Below, in pieces: positions 26,935 to 39,201 of a stretch of DNA of 64,000 bases. Each line of letters opens with the position of its first letter. Position 1 is the stretch's first letter. The notes under the pieces were generated by a model. It was not told where the DNA came from, ran no database searches, and was given only the letters and a program-made list of their open reading frames with translations. The position numbers and the translations under genes were made by a program. Source of the stretch: Hermodice carunculata (lineage: Eukaryota; Annelida; Polychaeta; Eunicida; Amphinomidae); assembly GCA_964020975.1 (NCBI GenBank), contig OZ026623.1, positions 84,870,562 through 84,934,561 on the forward strand, written 5' to 3'.

Positions 26935-29900
26935 CTCTCCAAATGAAAGAAATCTAAATTAATGAGAGGTGCGGTCCTGTCAATTTTTTTCCTGTTTACA
27001 AAGTGAGTGCTTTCCAGACATGATACAGTGCTGGTGGTGGGACCCACCGAGTAGATCGTGTTATTGCAACACCGCCTTGTAACGTGGGGATTTTCAACAT
27101 TGAAGTAACTACAATGTACTGCAGTGGGAACCATGGTGCCCACCGTGTAAAATCAGGAACTGCCTCTCATGATACAGTGGTACCTGCTATTTAAGACCAC
27201 CCTTAAAGCCAGACAAAAGTGGTCACATATGTCAGGTGGTCTTTCACTGCAGGTAAGCTAGCAAAGAAATTAAAGGCCATTGTCTTGAAATGCGGTCTTA
27301 AAAACTAGGGCAGTCTTTCACGAGAGGTGGTCTTTAGAGCAGGTACCACTGTAGACTGTATTATCAAGAGGGAGCACTGGACTTTCTTTCCCATTGATTT
27401 AAGAAGGAAACATTCTCATGTCCTGAACTTTTTTGTTTTTTTCCCTGTCTTTTCTTTTCTTTATTCCTGCTAAACCCCGGCTATAATTCTGAAACGCACA
27501 AACATGCTTTTCATCATACTAATTTTCAGTGAAAGATCAGCAATACATAGCCGAATACCAAAAGCTGTCACAAGATGGCAGCACCAATCCGAACACTGTC
27601 AAAATTTCCCACTGCACCATATACTGGATTGCACTGAAGCACATGTGGCCAAAAACAAACTTGAACAGTTTTCCTTCATCAGCCAAAAGGTAAATGCCGC
27701 ACTTCTCTGATGTTTTAATGTCTATAAAACCCCAAAGTGAATGATGGGAAAGCTGCCACAGCAATATAGTTTCAAGCACGTTATATATAAATCACAGCAA
27801 CCTGTGAATCAGTAATACCCTGTGCAGAAAAGATAAAGATGTTAAGGACCTATAAAATGAGGAATACTGCTGTGCTGTCGGAACAACACGATATCCCACA
27901 ACTTTTATGACTGTGCTACTTGCTTTGTGAGGTGCAATGGGAGAAAGCATACAATTCATCTGTCTGTCGAGTTTGTGACAACGTGGTCCCTTACCTCAGG
28001 GTCTTTCAGGCGAGACCAATTGGGGGTGACAAAATAGAGGATACCCTCAGAGGCACCTGGTAGCGTGACCCCTCGTACCACTAGCACCGTTAACATCAGA
28101 TACGGAAATGTGGCTGTGAAGTATACAACCTGAAAGGCGGGAAATTAAGACAATTTTTATGTACCAACACACACGTGCGCACGCACGCACACACACACGC
28201 ACGCACACACACACACACTTACATGTGTTCTCTTGTGTTAACATTATAATACTGCATGTTAAACACCAACAAAGTTGCTTGCTAAAGGGACCAATCTTGG
28301 TCTTTTCTCCATCCCCCGAGTGTTGTAGACAAAATAAGAAGCTTCCTCCGCTTTGCAGGCAATTAAACAAGCAGCCAATGAGGCTATTCTTCTGCTGACA
28401 TTGAATCTGATGACCATCACCAAAAATTCATTTCCTTAAATGCATTCCTTTCATGACCCTGAAAAATTAGTCAAGGTCATCCATACGATGCAACATCCAA
28501 CTTCCACAGGAACACACATTTGCAGTATATTTTGTACCCTTCTTCTTATTCTTTATCAACATATTGAATTTTGCATCCTTTTCTCAAGTGCTTAATGACC
28601 TTGAAAAATAGGTCAAGGTAACATTACAAAATTCGACCATTTGCCTGATGTATATTTGGTGCAGCTTAAACATGTTGCTGTACAAAAAAAACAAAACAAA
28701 ACAAAACAAAACAAAGAACCATGAATGACAGTTCTTAAGAAGGCCCAAACAGACGGACACCACAAAGTCTGTTTGCTTCCACACGCAATGCTAACTTACA
28801 CATTGGGCAAATCAAGTTGGCCATTTTGGCCGGGCAAGTGCTTTGACTAGTCGTACCTTTCCGGTCGATTTGATGCCTTTGCATACAAACAGGACAACAA
28901 GAACCCAAGCTAAGAGAAGGCATAGACACAGATGCCATCGTATATGTCCCAGGTTGTTGATGTCGTGTTCTGGTGTGACAGCAAGAAGCTTATATCTGAA
29001 AATACAACAGAAATCTTTTCATTCTCAAAATAATTTCCCTTTAACGCAGGCACTTGCAATACAGTGAAACCTGTTTTCAGAGACCACTGGAAGGAAAGAC
29101 CATCTGCCTTTTCAGACCATGTTTACCATGTCCCTTTTGCCATGGTTCCAAAGCTCCTCTACTGAGACCACCTGCCTTATATGACCACTTTTTGGCCTCG
29201 CTAGGTGTGGTCTCTCAAAACAGGTTTTACTGTACATGTATGTATACTAGAAGAGGAAATCTGCTGTTTTTATGGTCACAGCCCCATCAAAACAGCAGAT
29301 TGTTTACAAGAGATCCTCACAAAATCCCCATTCCGACCTTTCATTTCACTTTTTGCAACAACGATTGACTTCTGGCTGTATACCAAGGACCATACATATG
29401 CTCTCCATTCGTCCACAAACAAACTTTCCAAGGCTGATCTCACGGTAAATAATGACACTCCTCGTGAACTTGTGCACTCCATTTTATCACACACTGATTT
29501 TTTTTTCCCTTGAAAATATTACAAAGTCATTATCCTGAAGCCTGAAATTTGAAGAAACCATGTGCATCACATTTTTTGGGGGGTGGGGGGTGGGGTGGGG
29601 GCACAATTTTTCAACATTAGCACCCTTTTGTGAAAAACCGACTGTTACGACAGACCATTTTTTAATTCCGTAAATATCTAACTGTCCAAAATTTTCTTGT
29701 ATATCTGCCCTGACTTCAATGCTATGGTGCACAAACCACTCCAGTAATTGTATTCATTTTATTTTCATATAGTGGGGAAAAAAATTGTCTGGTTCTTGCA
29801 TTGGACTGAAATTTTAATTTTTGGACACAGCTCCAATTTAATGCATTGTTAAAACGCTAATTTACTGTGTTTTTATTCCCAGTGTTTTGTGTCATCAGTG

Positions 29901-32900
29901 AATTAAGTGAAAATAGAATGACAGCAAAAGCAAGTAGATGTCTTTCAAGCACCAACAAAACACTATACACTAACCACTGCCAAAGGTTTTTTTCCCTTCC
30001 ACGTTGTGCCAGTCTCACAAGATTAGTTTTGTCCAAATTTCTTACGTTCATCTTTAAAGATGAACATGTGGACCCTAACAATTAAGTGTCTGACAACATG
30101 AACAGGGAGTCTTGGTATGATGCATCTTTTCCACGCTTGGTCCATAAGACAATTTTCAGCAGTGTGTTTTTTATTCTTCCAACACCGTGTTAATTACAAA
30201 CATCACATAGCCATTGAGTTGACATTTTCATCTTTACCTCTCAAAAACTTTATATAATTGGATTAAGTTCTTTGCTCTTTGACATGTACAAGGAACATAA
30301 AAAATTACGCTGATGTAGAAGAGTACCTTTGTTACTTAAGTACAGAATGAGTACACGTTGGCTGAAAGAGATTAGGAAAATCAAAGCGAAACTCTCTATG
30401 TTCCTGGACCATTTGCTCCCATAATTTTCTTGTGGACTTCAAACAATTCATGACCTTCCATGGAGAATCTCCCATTGGGTACTCCATCATGTGGACATCC
30501 TTCTGGGGAAGCCCTTGCTTTGGCTCGGGACAACAACTTGCTCATTGGATTTTCCCGTAAATCCAAACTTCCAGTCCAGCATACCAGAACTGGCACTTGG
30601 ATGACTGACGTGAGAATTCTTCTGTCAGGCGTCTGACGTAACATGTTACTAATGCTGGTGTTACCCGTATGTGACATAGAAGCATGCCTTATTTGTGGCC
30701 AATCAGCCTCTGACGAAACCTGAAAACCAGCTGAAACCGGTCTGGTCAGTGAATGAACAAGCTTCCCATTCTAATATCACATCTGGCCTGTCTGTCATTG
30801 GTGTAGAAAAGGGATTTTTTGACTTGGTCTACATGTGAAGGGAGTGCGGGAAACGCACCTTTCTTCCCAATAATATTATGTAGCTGATGGGTGTCAACTG
30901 GCTTGAGTTGTGATCACAAATGCGATGTGCATGGGGCATGATCCCCATTGGGTGGTACTCTTAATATTGAGGAGTGCCCAATCCCCACGATGCACATTTA
31001 GCAGGAAAAGTCTGAACTGCACTGTTACCAGCGACATGATTTGCCCTCAAGACATTTAAATTTAAGGGTTCTGAAGTCTAGTTAACTTTTGTGTCACATT
31101 ACTGAAGTTTGTTCTTGGTATTTTCCTCTAAATTTGGGGGTCACACCAGTTAATTATGAGCATTCTTCATCATACCATTACACTCTGCTGTACTGTGGCG
31201 AGGGCCATATTCTCATAGTGGTGTAACTGTACTTATTTTCATATTTGTTAATTTTCATCGTTTTGCCAGTTAGGCATTTAACTTTAACTTTTTTCTTTCA
31301 ATATTTTGGACATAGCTCCCATAACACTTATGTCAAAGTACTGTTGCATCGTGTTTTTATTTTCACAGTTTTGGGTAGTTGGCGATTGAAGTGAATGAAG
31401 AATATGCTGAAACTAAACAAATTTTAAGTCTGAAATGAGAGTTTTCAGCCAGTGTATGTGTATGTGTGTTCAGGCCTGTCTGTCTATCTCACCTCCAGTA
31501 TTCTTCACTGGGTGACATGCGGCCCGCTGAGCTGTTGGTGGCGTTTGCCAGTGAATCAGCGGAGGTCACGGTATTGTACGCATAGCTGACATTCCCACTG
31601 AGGGCTGCTGTCACATTGGATATTGTTGTCAGCGTGGCGTTTGCTGAAATACAGAAATAAATAAATGTTTAACACAAATTTCAGTAAGGGCGAGTGAATT
31701 ATTTATACAAGCATTTTTACGTTTCCTTGGTTACATGATATGCATGTTGTTTCATGACTGAGCGTAACTGCGGGGTCCTGTCTGTGGTCCAGCCTGCCTT
31801 TGTCTATCTCCTGAACAAAGGTCATTCATACCATGCAGACAAGTCACACTGGGATAATGATCTCCTTTCATACACTTTATTCAATCTCATTCAATAAATA
31901 GTCATCAAACAATTTTATGACTTTCTTTCCTTTTTTCAATGTGACCCGGGCTTTACAAGTTAATCTGGATCCATCGTGTTCTTTTGAGAAAGGTCGTGGT
32001 GACCCAGGTGTCGGAATAGCTTGTGTTCACCTCACAATAGTAGAGCTGAACATGTACGGAATTTATGCAAAGTCTAACTAAGTATACAAAGCTGCTCCAC
32101 TCTTATCAGATTTTCAAAACTGTGCAGTGGTCTTGTGGGCACAAGAAGAATCCAACAGGCCACCTGTTAACAATAACTAATGGCCATGAGACAGACCAAC
32201 TGCTTGGCACCACGACTATTTCTTGTGACACAGAGACATAAAAACTGGTGTTCTGCGAGCCAAATCCCCCCAAATTTAGCCTTTTTGCTCTCGAGTTTGT
32301 CCTGCGGTTCTGTGACAATAGATAAATGTCCACGAGATTTCACAGTTGACAGCCACTCAAGAGAAATGCTGGGCTAATTAATGTGTCACGGGAATGCCGG
32401 CTTACCTTTTCTTAATTCTAATAGAACTAACTTATAAATCTGTTAACCCTGTCATTCCCACCACAAGTGATTTTTTTCTCGTGATTTTTCCTCTCCTCTG
32501 TTGACAGACATTCGTCAGGAAAGAAGGAAATTGATTTGGAGGGGAAAGACTGAAAAGGTCTCGGCAATTTAAGAAGCAGTTAAGTGGCTATGAGAAAATT
32601 GTCAGCGGACCTCCAATTATAAAAGACTATACAGTGTTGACCTGCCACCTTCATGCACTCTTTCTCTCCTCCTCCCTTCCCTTCCCTGCTCCACCCTTCC
32701 ACCTCCCCCATCATGACTTGATAGTTGTAAATCTATTTTTAGTGGGGGAAAAATGAAGATAAACATGATAAAATCCTGCTTTGAACAGCCGTGGGTAGAC
32801 CTCAAAGATGCCTGTACATGAATGGGGGATTGCACTGCTGAGAGCGAGCAGCACCCGTTACACATGACAGGATATTGTAAGGACTGTAGGCCTAGTTAGT

Positions 32901-35900
32901 GTACACATGGTCACGAAAGTCACGATGTCGCTCCAATGCTCATCCAATTCACCTGAGCCTGTTATTTGATCTGCATTTGTCCCACTGGAACCAAACTTGG
33001 CACACAAAATGCCCCCTAAGTCTGTTTATCCAGCAGTTTGACTGGTCTCTTCAACCAGGTTAGACAATCAGTGTTGATGTTCGGTGCAAACAAGCGTGCA
33101 GCATGTAAGGTATTGTTTCAGGCACCTTGACAACCCCTCTGTGTTTACTAGCTTTCATTCATTCACAAATCCATACTGGATCAAACTGGCCCTATGTTGG
33201 GCATTGGGCCATGTGCGGGCCACAGTGGCGTGTTATTGTTTGGGTGCTGGGAGCCGACGGCAAAGCACTGCTTGTCTGACGATCCCTGCAAAACCAATCA
33301 ATGCAAGCCTGCGTGTGAGCCACAGGACGGATCAATGTTGTGACGCGTTCAAACACCCTGCCACTGCCACTGTTTCATTTGTTGAAATCACAGCCTACCT
33401 TGATACCTGATTTGAGAAAATATGGTGGAACAAGACCACACACCTGGTGTAACCATAGGTCACCTCTCCACCGTAGTGGAAAGATCTGTCTGTTGCTCAA
33501 GAAAAAAACTTTTGAATAGCCCCACACATCAGGGACAACTTAACTCTCGTTACACTGTATTGCGTGCATCTCAAGCTGGGCGGTAACTTAGCAAACACTT
33601 TCATGGTTGCCTCTTGGTAGCACATAGCTGCAGTGTCGTCAAAGTCGAGTCAAATGTATACAGTTGTGCCTACAGGTTTACGGACAACACGAAGACCTGT
33701 CACATGCACTTGTCTTTAAAATTAAAAAAAAATGATCTCTTGAACTTTTACGAATCACAGGTAGAACTAATTTATTCCCTCCACACCGTCTCAAGTAAGG
33801 AACACTTTTTGTAGATGAGACAGTCTAAATATACAATCTCATCCTTTCAGCTCGGTGCGAGTTTTTTTTTCTCGCTCCCCTGACGGAGATGAAAGAATTT
33901 TAAAGACCAAAAAAACCATGTAGGTTAAAGTCCTTGACTTCGTCTGTGCTCTTAGCCGTCCTGAAATGTCAAGCCAGACTTTCTTCATATGTAAAATATT
34001 ACCCTAATATAAATTTCAAATTGAAGATGTTTCACTTTTCAGATAAATCATTCCCTAAGCCAGTGCTTAAGAATACCTGAGCCTTGTGTGTGCCAAATGT
34101 GATTCAATAAGCACGCTTCTGAGGCTTTTGTGTACTGTTTCAAGTGGAAACAGTTACAACCAATTTTTCATGCACATACAGTGGTACCTGCTCTAAAGAC
34201 CACCTCCAATTTAAGACCGCATGTCTTTTTAAGACCACTCTTTCAAGACCCTCTGCTGTATTTACATGTTAAATATATCTTCAATTTAAGACCACCTGAA
34301 GTATGAGACCACTTTTTGTTGGCTGTAGGGGTGGTCTTAAATAGCAGGTACCACTGTATATGCAGAATGAAGTCCAAACCTGTGGAAAAAATGTACTTCA
34401 GGATGAGGGATGCAACGTTTATCAGGCAAAGCTGGCATAAATACAGCTCAAGTTTTGTCTTAAATGCACCCATTCCACCTTTTATCAGACATGATGACTT
34501 GTACATTCCAGGTCAGCGACCGAGTATAACTTGTGGGACGCTTACCCGGCACTTTTCTTTTTCTTTCTCACAACAGTGTCCTGTATTTAGTGAATGGGAT
34601 GGTTGGACGACTGGTTTCGGGGGTTTTACAAAGTTTTCAATGCTTGAAAGCAAAAGGCGGCTCTCGTAGACGAGGTCAAGGGTCATTCAGGTATTGACAG
34701 TGCGGTCTGCAGATGTAAGCCGAGACACCACTCCCTGAACCAAAAAAGGTGAGACAGGTTTGAACAAAGATACCAGTGTGACTCCAGAAAGGTCATCGAT
34801 CGATCTGGTATCAGCCAAGATATTTGTGCTGACCACACTCTGCAGTAGTTGGACCAGTGCATTCAAAAATAGCTCCAGCCAGAATGACCGTTGTTGGCAC
34901 AGCCATGTTTCAATTACAGGTTTTCATTAATTCTACAACTCTGAAGAGTCATGGACTTCATGGACGCATCAACTGCACCTAGCTCAAGAAAGTATTGTAA
35001 TAAATTTACAGACAAAAAAACAGACTATAATGAAACGATTCCTTCTGCACATCAGGCAAACATTTTATTCTTTATTTCAGACTTTGAACAAATATTATGA
35101 CACGCGACAACCATACTTTACTTAAAAGATTTGAATCTCTGCCTGGTCATCAAACAGGCATTTCTTCACGTAACTTTTGGTGGCTGAACATTTTAACACA
35201 ATTTATGTTTTTTACCAACTTTTACATTTTTTATTTATTTATTTACTTATTTATCCCTCCATTTTTTCATTGTTGGGTCACTGGGGAGGTAAGTTCTTCT
35301 GTTGCCACGTTTAGTGCTTATGATCTGAACTTTCAACAGGTGCAAGCCATGCAGGTTTGTTGAAGTATTTACATATAATACAGAGGGTTTCGATCTACCA
35401 CCAACCAATTTTTCAGGATATTGGAGTGCATTTTGTTCACAAGATAAAAATTGAAGAAAGTTGTTCAAAAAGTGCCCGCAAAGTAAACATGCCCACCAAA
35501 ACCCTGAAATACAAGGCAATTCTAAGCAGTGTCTGCAGTTCACTGAACTTTTTCTGCTTGGGCATCCATGACCCTCTACCCCCTCATAAAATAACAGTGT
35601 ATGACCCTGCTGTCTGGAAGTTCCCAAGGCATGCCCTGATATGCCTGCATCAACGTGAGAATCAATGATGAGGCCCCAACCTGTGTACATTCGCTTTGGT
35701 CAACTCTTCCACAATCAATGAGTGCCGTCAGTACTGCATGCCTGCCGACACTTGTCGTCATGAATGAAACCGCAAAAAAAAAAAAAAAAAAAAAAAAAAA
35801 ATTCATTCACGTTCCACTTCCGCACATCTCTGCAGAGTGCTGGGATAGGTCCCAGCTGTGAGATATATTGAACTAGAACAGACTGATTTTCCAACAGAAA

Positions 35901-38900
35901 ATCAAATGTCTCCCGGTGGAACACTTACGTCTCTGAATAAACCACAGGTGATTTCAAATTACAAATGACCAAGTTTGCTTGAAAATTACAATCCTATTTT
36001 AGCTCTCACCTAGATACATTACTCTAGCAATTTTCATCAAGTTCTTCAAGACTTATTGCACTGAAACCAATTTCACATAAATGACCCTGTGACCTTGAAA
36101 ATAAGGTCATGGTCATCCAAATCCAATCCCAACCTTGGTCTTACCTAGATACATAATCCTACCAAGTTTCATCAAATTCCATCCTGTTTTTCATGACTAA
36201 TCAAACGGACACCAATTTCACATAAGTGACCCTGTGACCTTGAGAATTCGCTCAAGGTCACCCAAATACAATCCCAACCTAGGTCTTGCCAAGATACATA
36301 ATCCTACCAAGTTTCATCAAATTCCATCAAGTTCTTCAAGACTTATTGCATGGAAACCAATTTCACATAAGTGACCTTGTGAGCTTGAGAATTTGCTCAA
36401 GGTCACCCAAATACAATCCCAACCTAGGTCTTGCAAAGATACATAATCCTACCAAGTTTCATCAAATTCCATCAAGTTCTTCAAGACTTATTGCACAGAA
36501 ACCAATTTCACATAAGTGACCCTGTGACCTTGAGAATTTGCTCAAGGTTATCCAAATACAATCCCAACCTAGGTCTTGCAAAGATACATAATCCTACCAA
36601 GTTTCATCAAATTCCATCAAGTTCTTCATGACTTATCGAACGGAAACCAATTTCACATAAGTGACCCTGTGACCTTGAGAATTCGCTCAAGGTCATCCAA
36701 ATACAATCAGAACCTAGGTCTTGCCAAGATACATAATCCTACCAAGTTTCATCAAATTCCATCAAGTTCTTCAAGACTAATCAAACGGACACCAATTTCA
36801 CATAAGTGACCCTGTGACCTTGAGAATTCGCTCAAGGTCATCCAAATACAATCCCAAGCTAAGTCTTGCCAAGACACACAATCCTACCAAGTTTCATCAA
36901 ATTCCATCAAGTTCTTCAAGACTTATCGAGCAGAAACCAATTTCACATAAGTGACCCTGTGACCTTGAGAATTTGCTCAAGGTCATTCAAATACAATACC
37001 AACCTAGGTCTTGCCTAGATACATAATCCTACCACGTTTCATTAAATTCTATCAAGTTCTTCAAGACTTATCGAGCGGAAACCAATTTCACATAAGTGAC
37101 CCTGTGACCTTGAGAATTAGGTCAAGGTCACCCAAATACAATCCCAACCTAGGTCTTACCTAGATACATACTCCTATCAAGTTTCATCAAATTCTGTCAA
37201 GTCCTTCAAGACTTATTGCACAGAAACCAATTTCACATAAGTGACCCTGTGACCTTGAGAATTCGCTCAAGGTCATCCAAATATAATCCCAACCTAAGTC
37301 TTGCCAAGACACACAATCCTACCAAGTTTCATCAAATTCCATCAAGTTCTTCATGACTTATCGAACGGAAACCAATTTCACATAAGTGACCCTGTGACCT
37401 TGAGAATTCGCTCAAGGTCATCCAAATACAATCCCAACCTAGGTCTTGCCTAGATACATAATCCTACCAAGTTTCATTAAATTCTATCAAGTTCTTCATG
37501 ACTTATCGAGCGGAAACCAATTTCACATAAGTGACCCTGTGACCTTGAGAATTAGGTCAAGGTCACCCAAATACAATCCCAACCTAGGTCTTGCCTAGAT
37601 ACATACTCCTACCAAGTTTCATCAAATTCTGTCAAGTCCTTCAAGACTTATCGCACGGAAACCAAGTGTTGAAGAACATGAACAACAACAACAACAACAA
37701 CAAGAAGAAGAAGAAGAAGAAGCGGAAGAAACGGGCACTAAAACAATATGTCCCCCGGCTTCCACTGGGAGACATAATTTTGAGCAAGTGATTAAAACTT
37801 GCAATTTAAACACACCATGACCACAGTGACTAGCCGTTTACCATGATTTTAAAACTTAAAGCCCAGCTTTTCAGAACTTATGCCATGTTGATGCTGAGTG
37901 TTGTGTTATAAAAAATCTGTTTACACTGCCATATTTTATCTAGAATTCACAGCACTTGATAACCAGGGAGTGTAAACCACATCCTCTCAAGTTTAAGAGA
38001 CTGATAAATGGCTGACTCAGTGCACAGGTGCACCATGAATGAATTTTCAAATTGTCGTGATGACCATTGGTGAAAATTATCAGATACACCTAGGGCTCTT
38101 TTCAGTTAACTTCACCGTCAACTTAACTCTTGCAATGCCAATCATGACTAAAGTCGATCTATTTAAGTCAAACTAGTCTGAATTATCATTAGGATGCCAG
38201 ATTCATATTCCTCATGATTAGACCTTTCATTCAAATACCAGCATGCCTATAGTTCCAGAGAGAATATCCCAGGTCAACAGCTTTTCTCTGTGCATTGCGC
38301 CCAATGCGCGCAGAGAAAAGCTGTTGACTCGGTCCAAAATTTGGCACTGAAACAGTTAATTTTTATAATACACAGGTGCTAGATGTTGATTTGTTTGGTG
38401 GTCATTATAACTATGCTGTGAAATATTATCATTATTATTTTTTTTTTCTGGCTAGATTGAGGCCTAAATATTGACACAATTGCCCCCCCCCCCATCCATG
38501 GCCCCAGTTCACCTTTAACTGAAAAAGGCCAATAAATTTTTGTAGTGTTGACATTGATTTCACTGCATCAACATTCCTGTGCCTTACAGTAGTCTGGGAA
38601 CTTAAGATTTCCGGCTATTCTTGCATGGCATGCATTACTTTATCAAGTGACCCACACTCTTCAACTTAATTTGTACAAGCACTTTCTCGTAGATCTGTTA
38701 TCAGGCCACTTCCACTGGCAGGATTTTCCAACTTTATAGTCCAGCTCTGTAATTCAACCACCAGGACTGATGTTGTCACCTCGAACAACATAAATTTCAA
38801 TTAAAACTCCATGTGAACTTTCTGGTGATTTGTTCCCACAGGCAGGGTGGTTTTGTACAAACATTCTTAATTTACACCAGTCCTGCATCCTTAAATGGCC

Positions 38901-39146
38901 TCTGAACTTTTTTTTTTCCTTTACCATTAAATGACACTTACTGTCAGTTTGACTGCTGATTGGCCGATCATGGAGTTGATCCAGTTTTATTTAATCCCAT
39001 TGGTATCAACTTTCTGCATGACCTGACGGGCACCTTATTAGTTAACACAAAATTCGAATTTCTTGCCAACTCCTAGCCAATTTAGCCAGTGTACAATGTA
39101 TTGTAGTAGTCACCCAGAATTTGTATCTTCTTCACTTGGACAAAAA

Positions 39147-39201
<55 letters not shown>

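Larger units (their letters stand above)
23200..27994 (-). other. Intron between TM5 and TM6-A exons
   Basis: This 4.8-kb intron carries a Helitron-like element (25.34-26.42 kb), a TA-flanked MITE (27.18-27.35 kb), several poly-C runs (23.95, 25.45, 26.22 and 26.84 kb), a GAAA-rich tract near 25.85 kb and a poly-T run at 26.90 kb. No coding sequence was recognised. Confidence 0.8.

Noticed and set aside
30396-30677. 93-codon minus-strand reading frame in a less AT-rich patch
   Set aside because: I do not recognise the protein. It might be a fragment of an old mobile element, but no motif supports a family.
30710-30742. Hammerhead-ribozyme-like string (CTGACGA ... GAAAC ... GGTC)
   Set aside because: The core letters fit CUGANGA and GAAA, but the stem II and stem I pairings are poor when folded by hand, so I treat it as chance.
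35247-35690. 147-codon minus-strand reading frame
   Set aside because: No domain recognised, it overlaps equally long frames on the other strand, and it lies in repeat-flanking intron sequence.
36286-36809. Overlapping reading frames starting [15 protein letters not shown] or similar
   Set aside because: They recur every 145 bp with the tandem repeat and follow its period; they are not genes.
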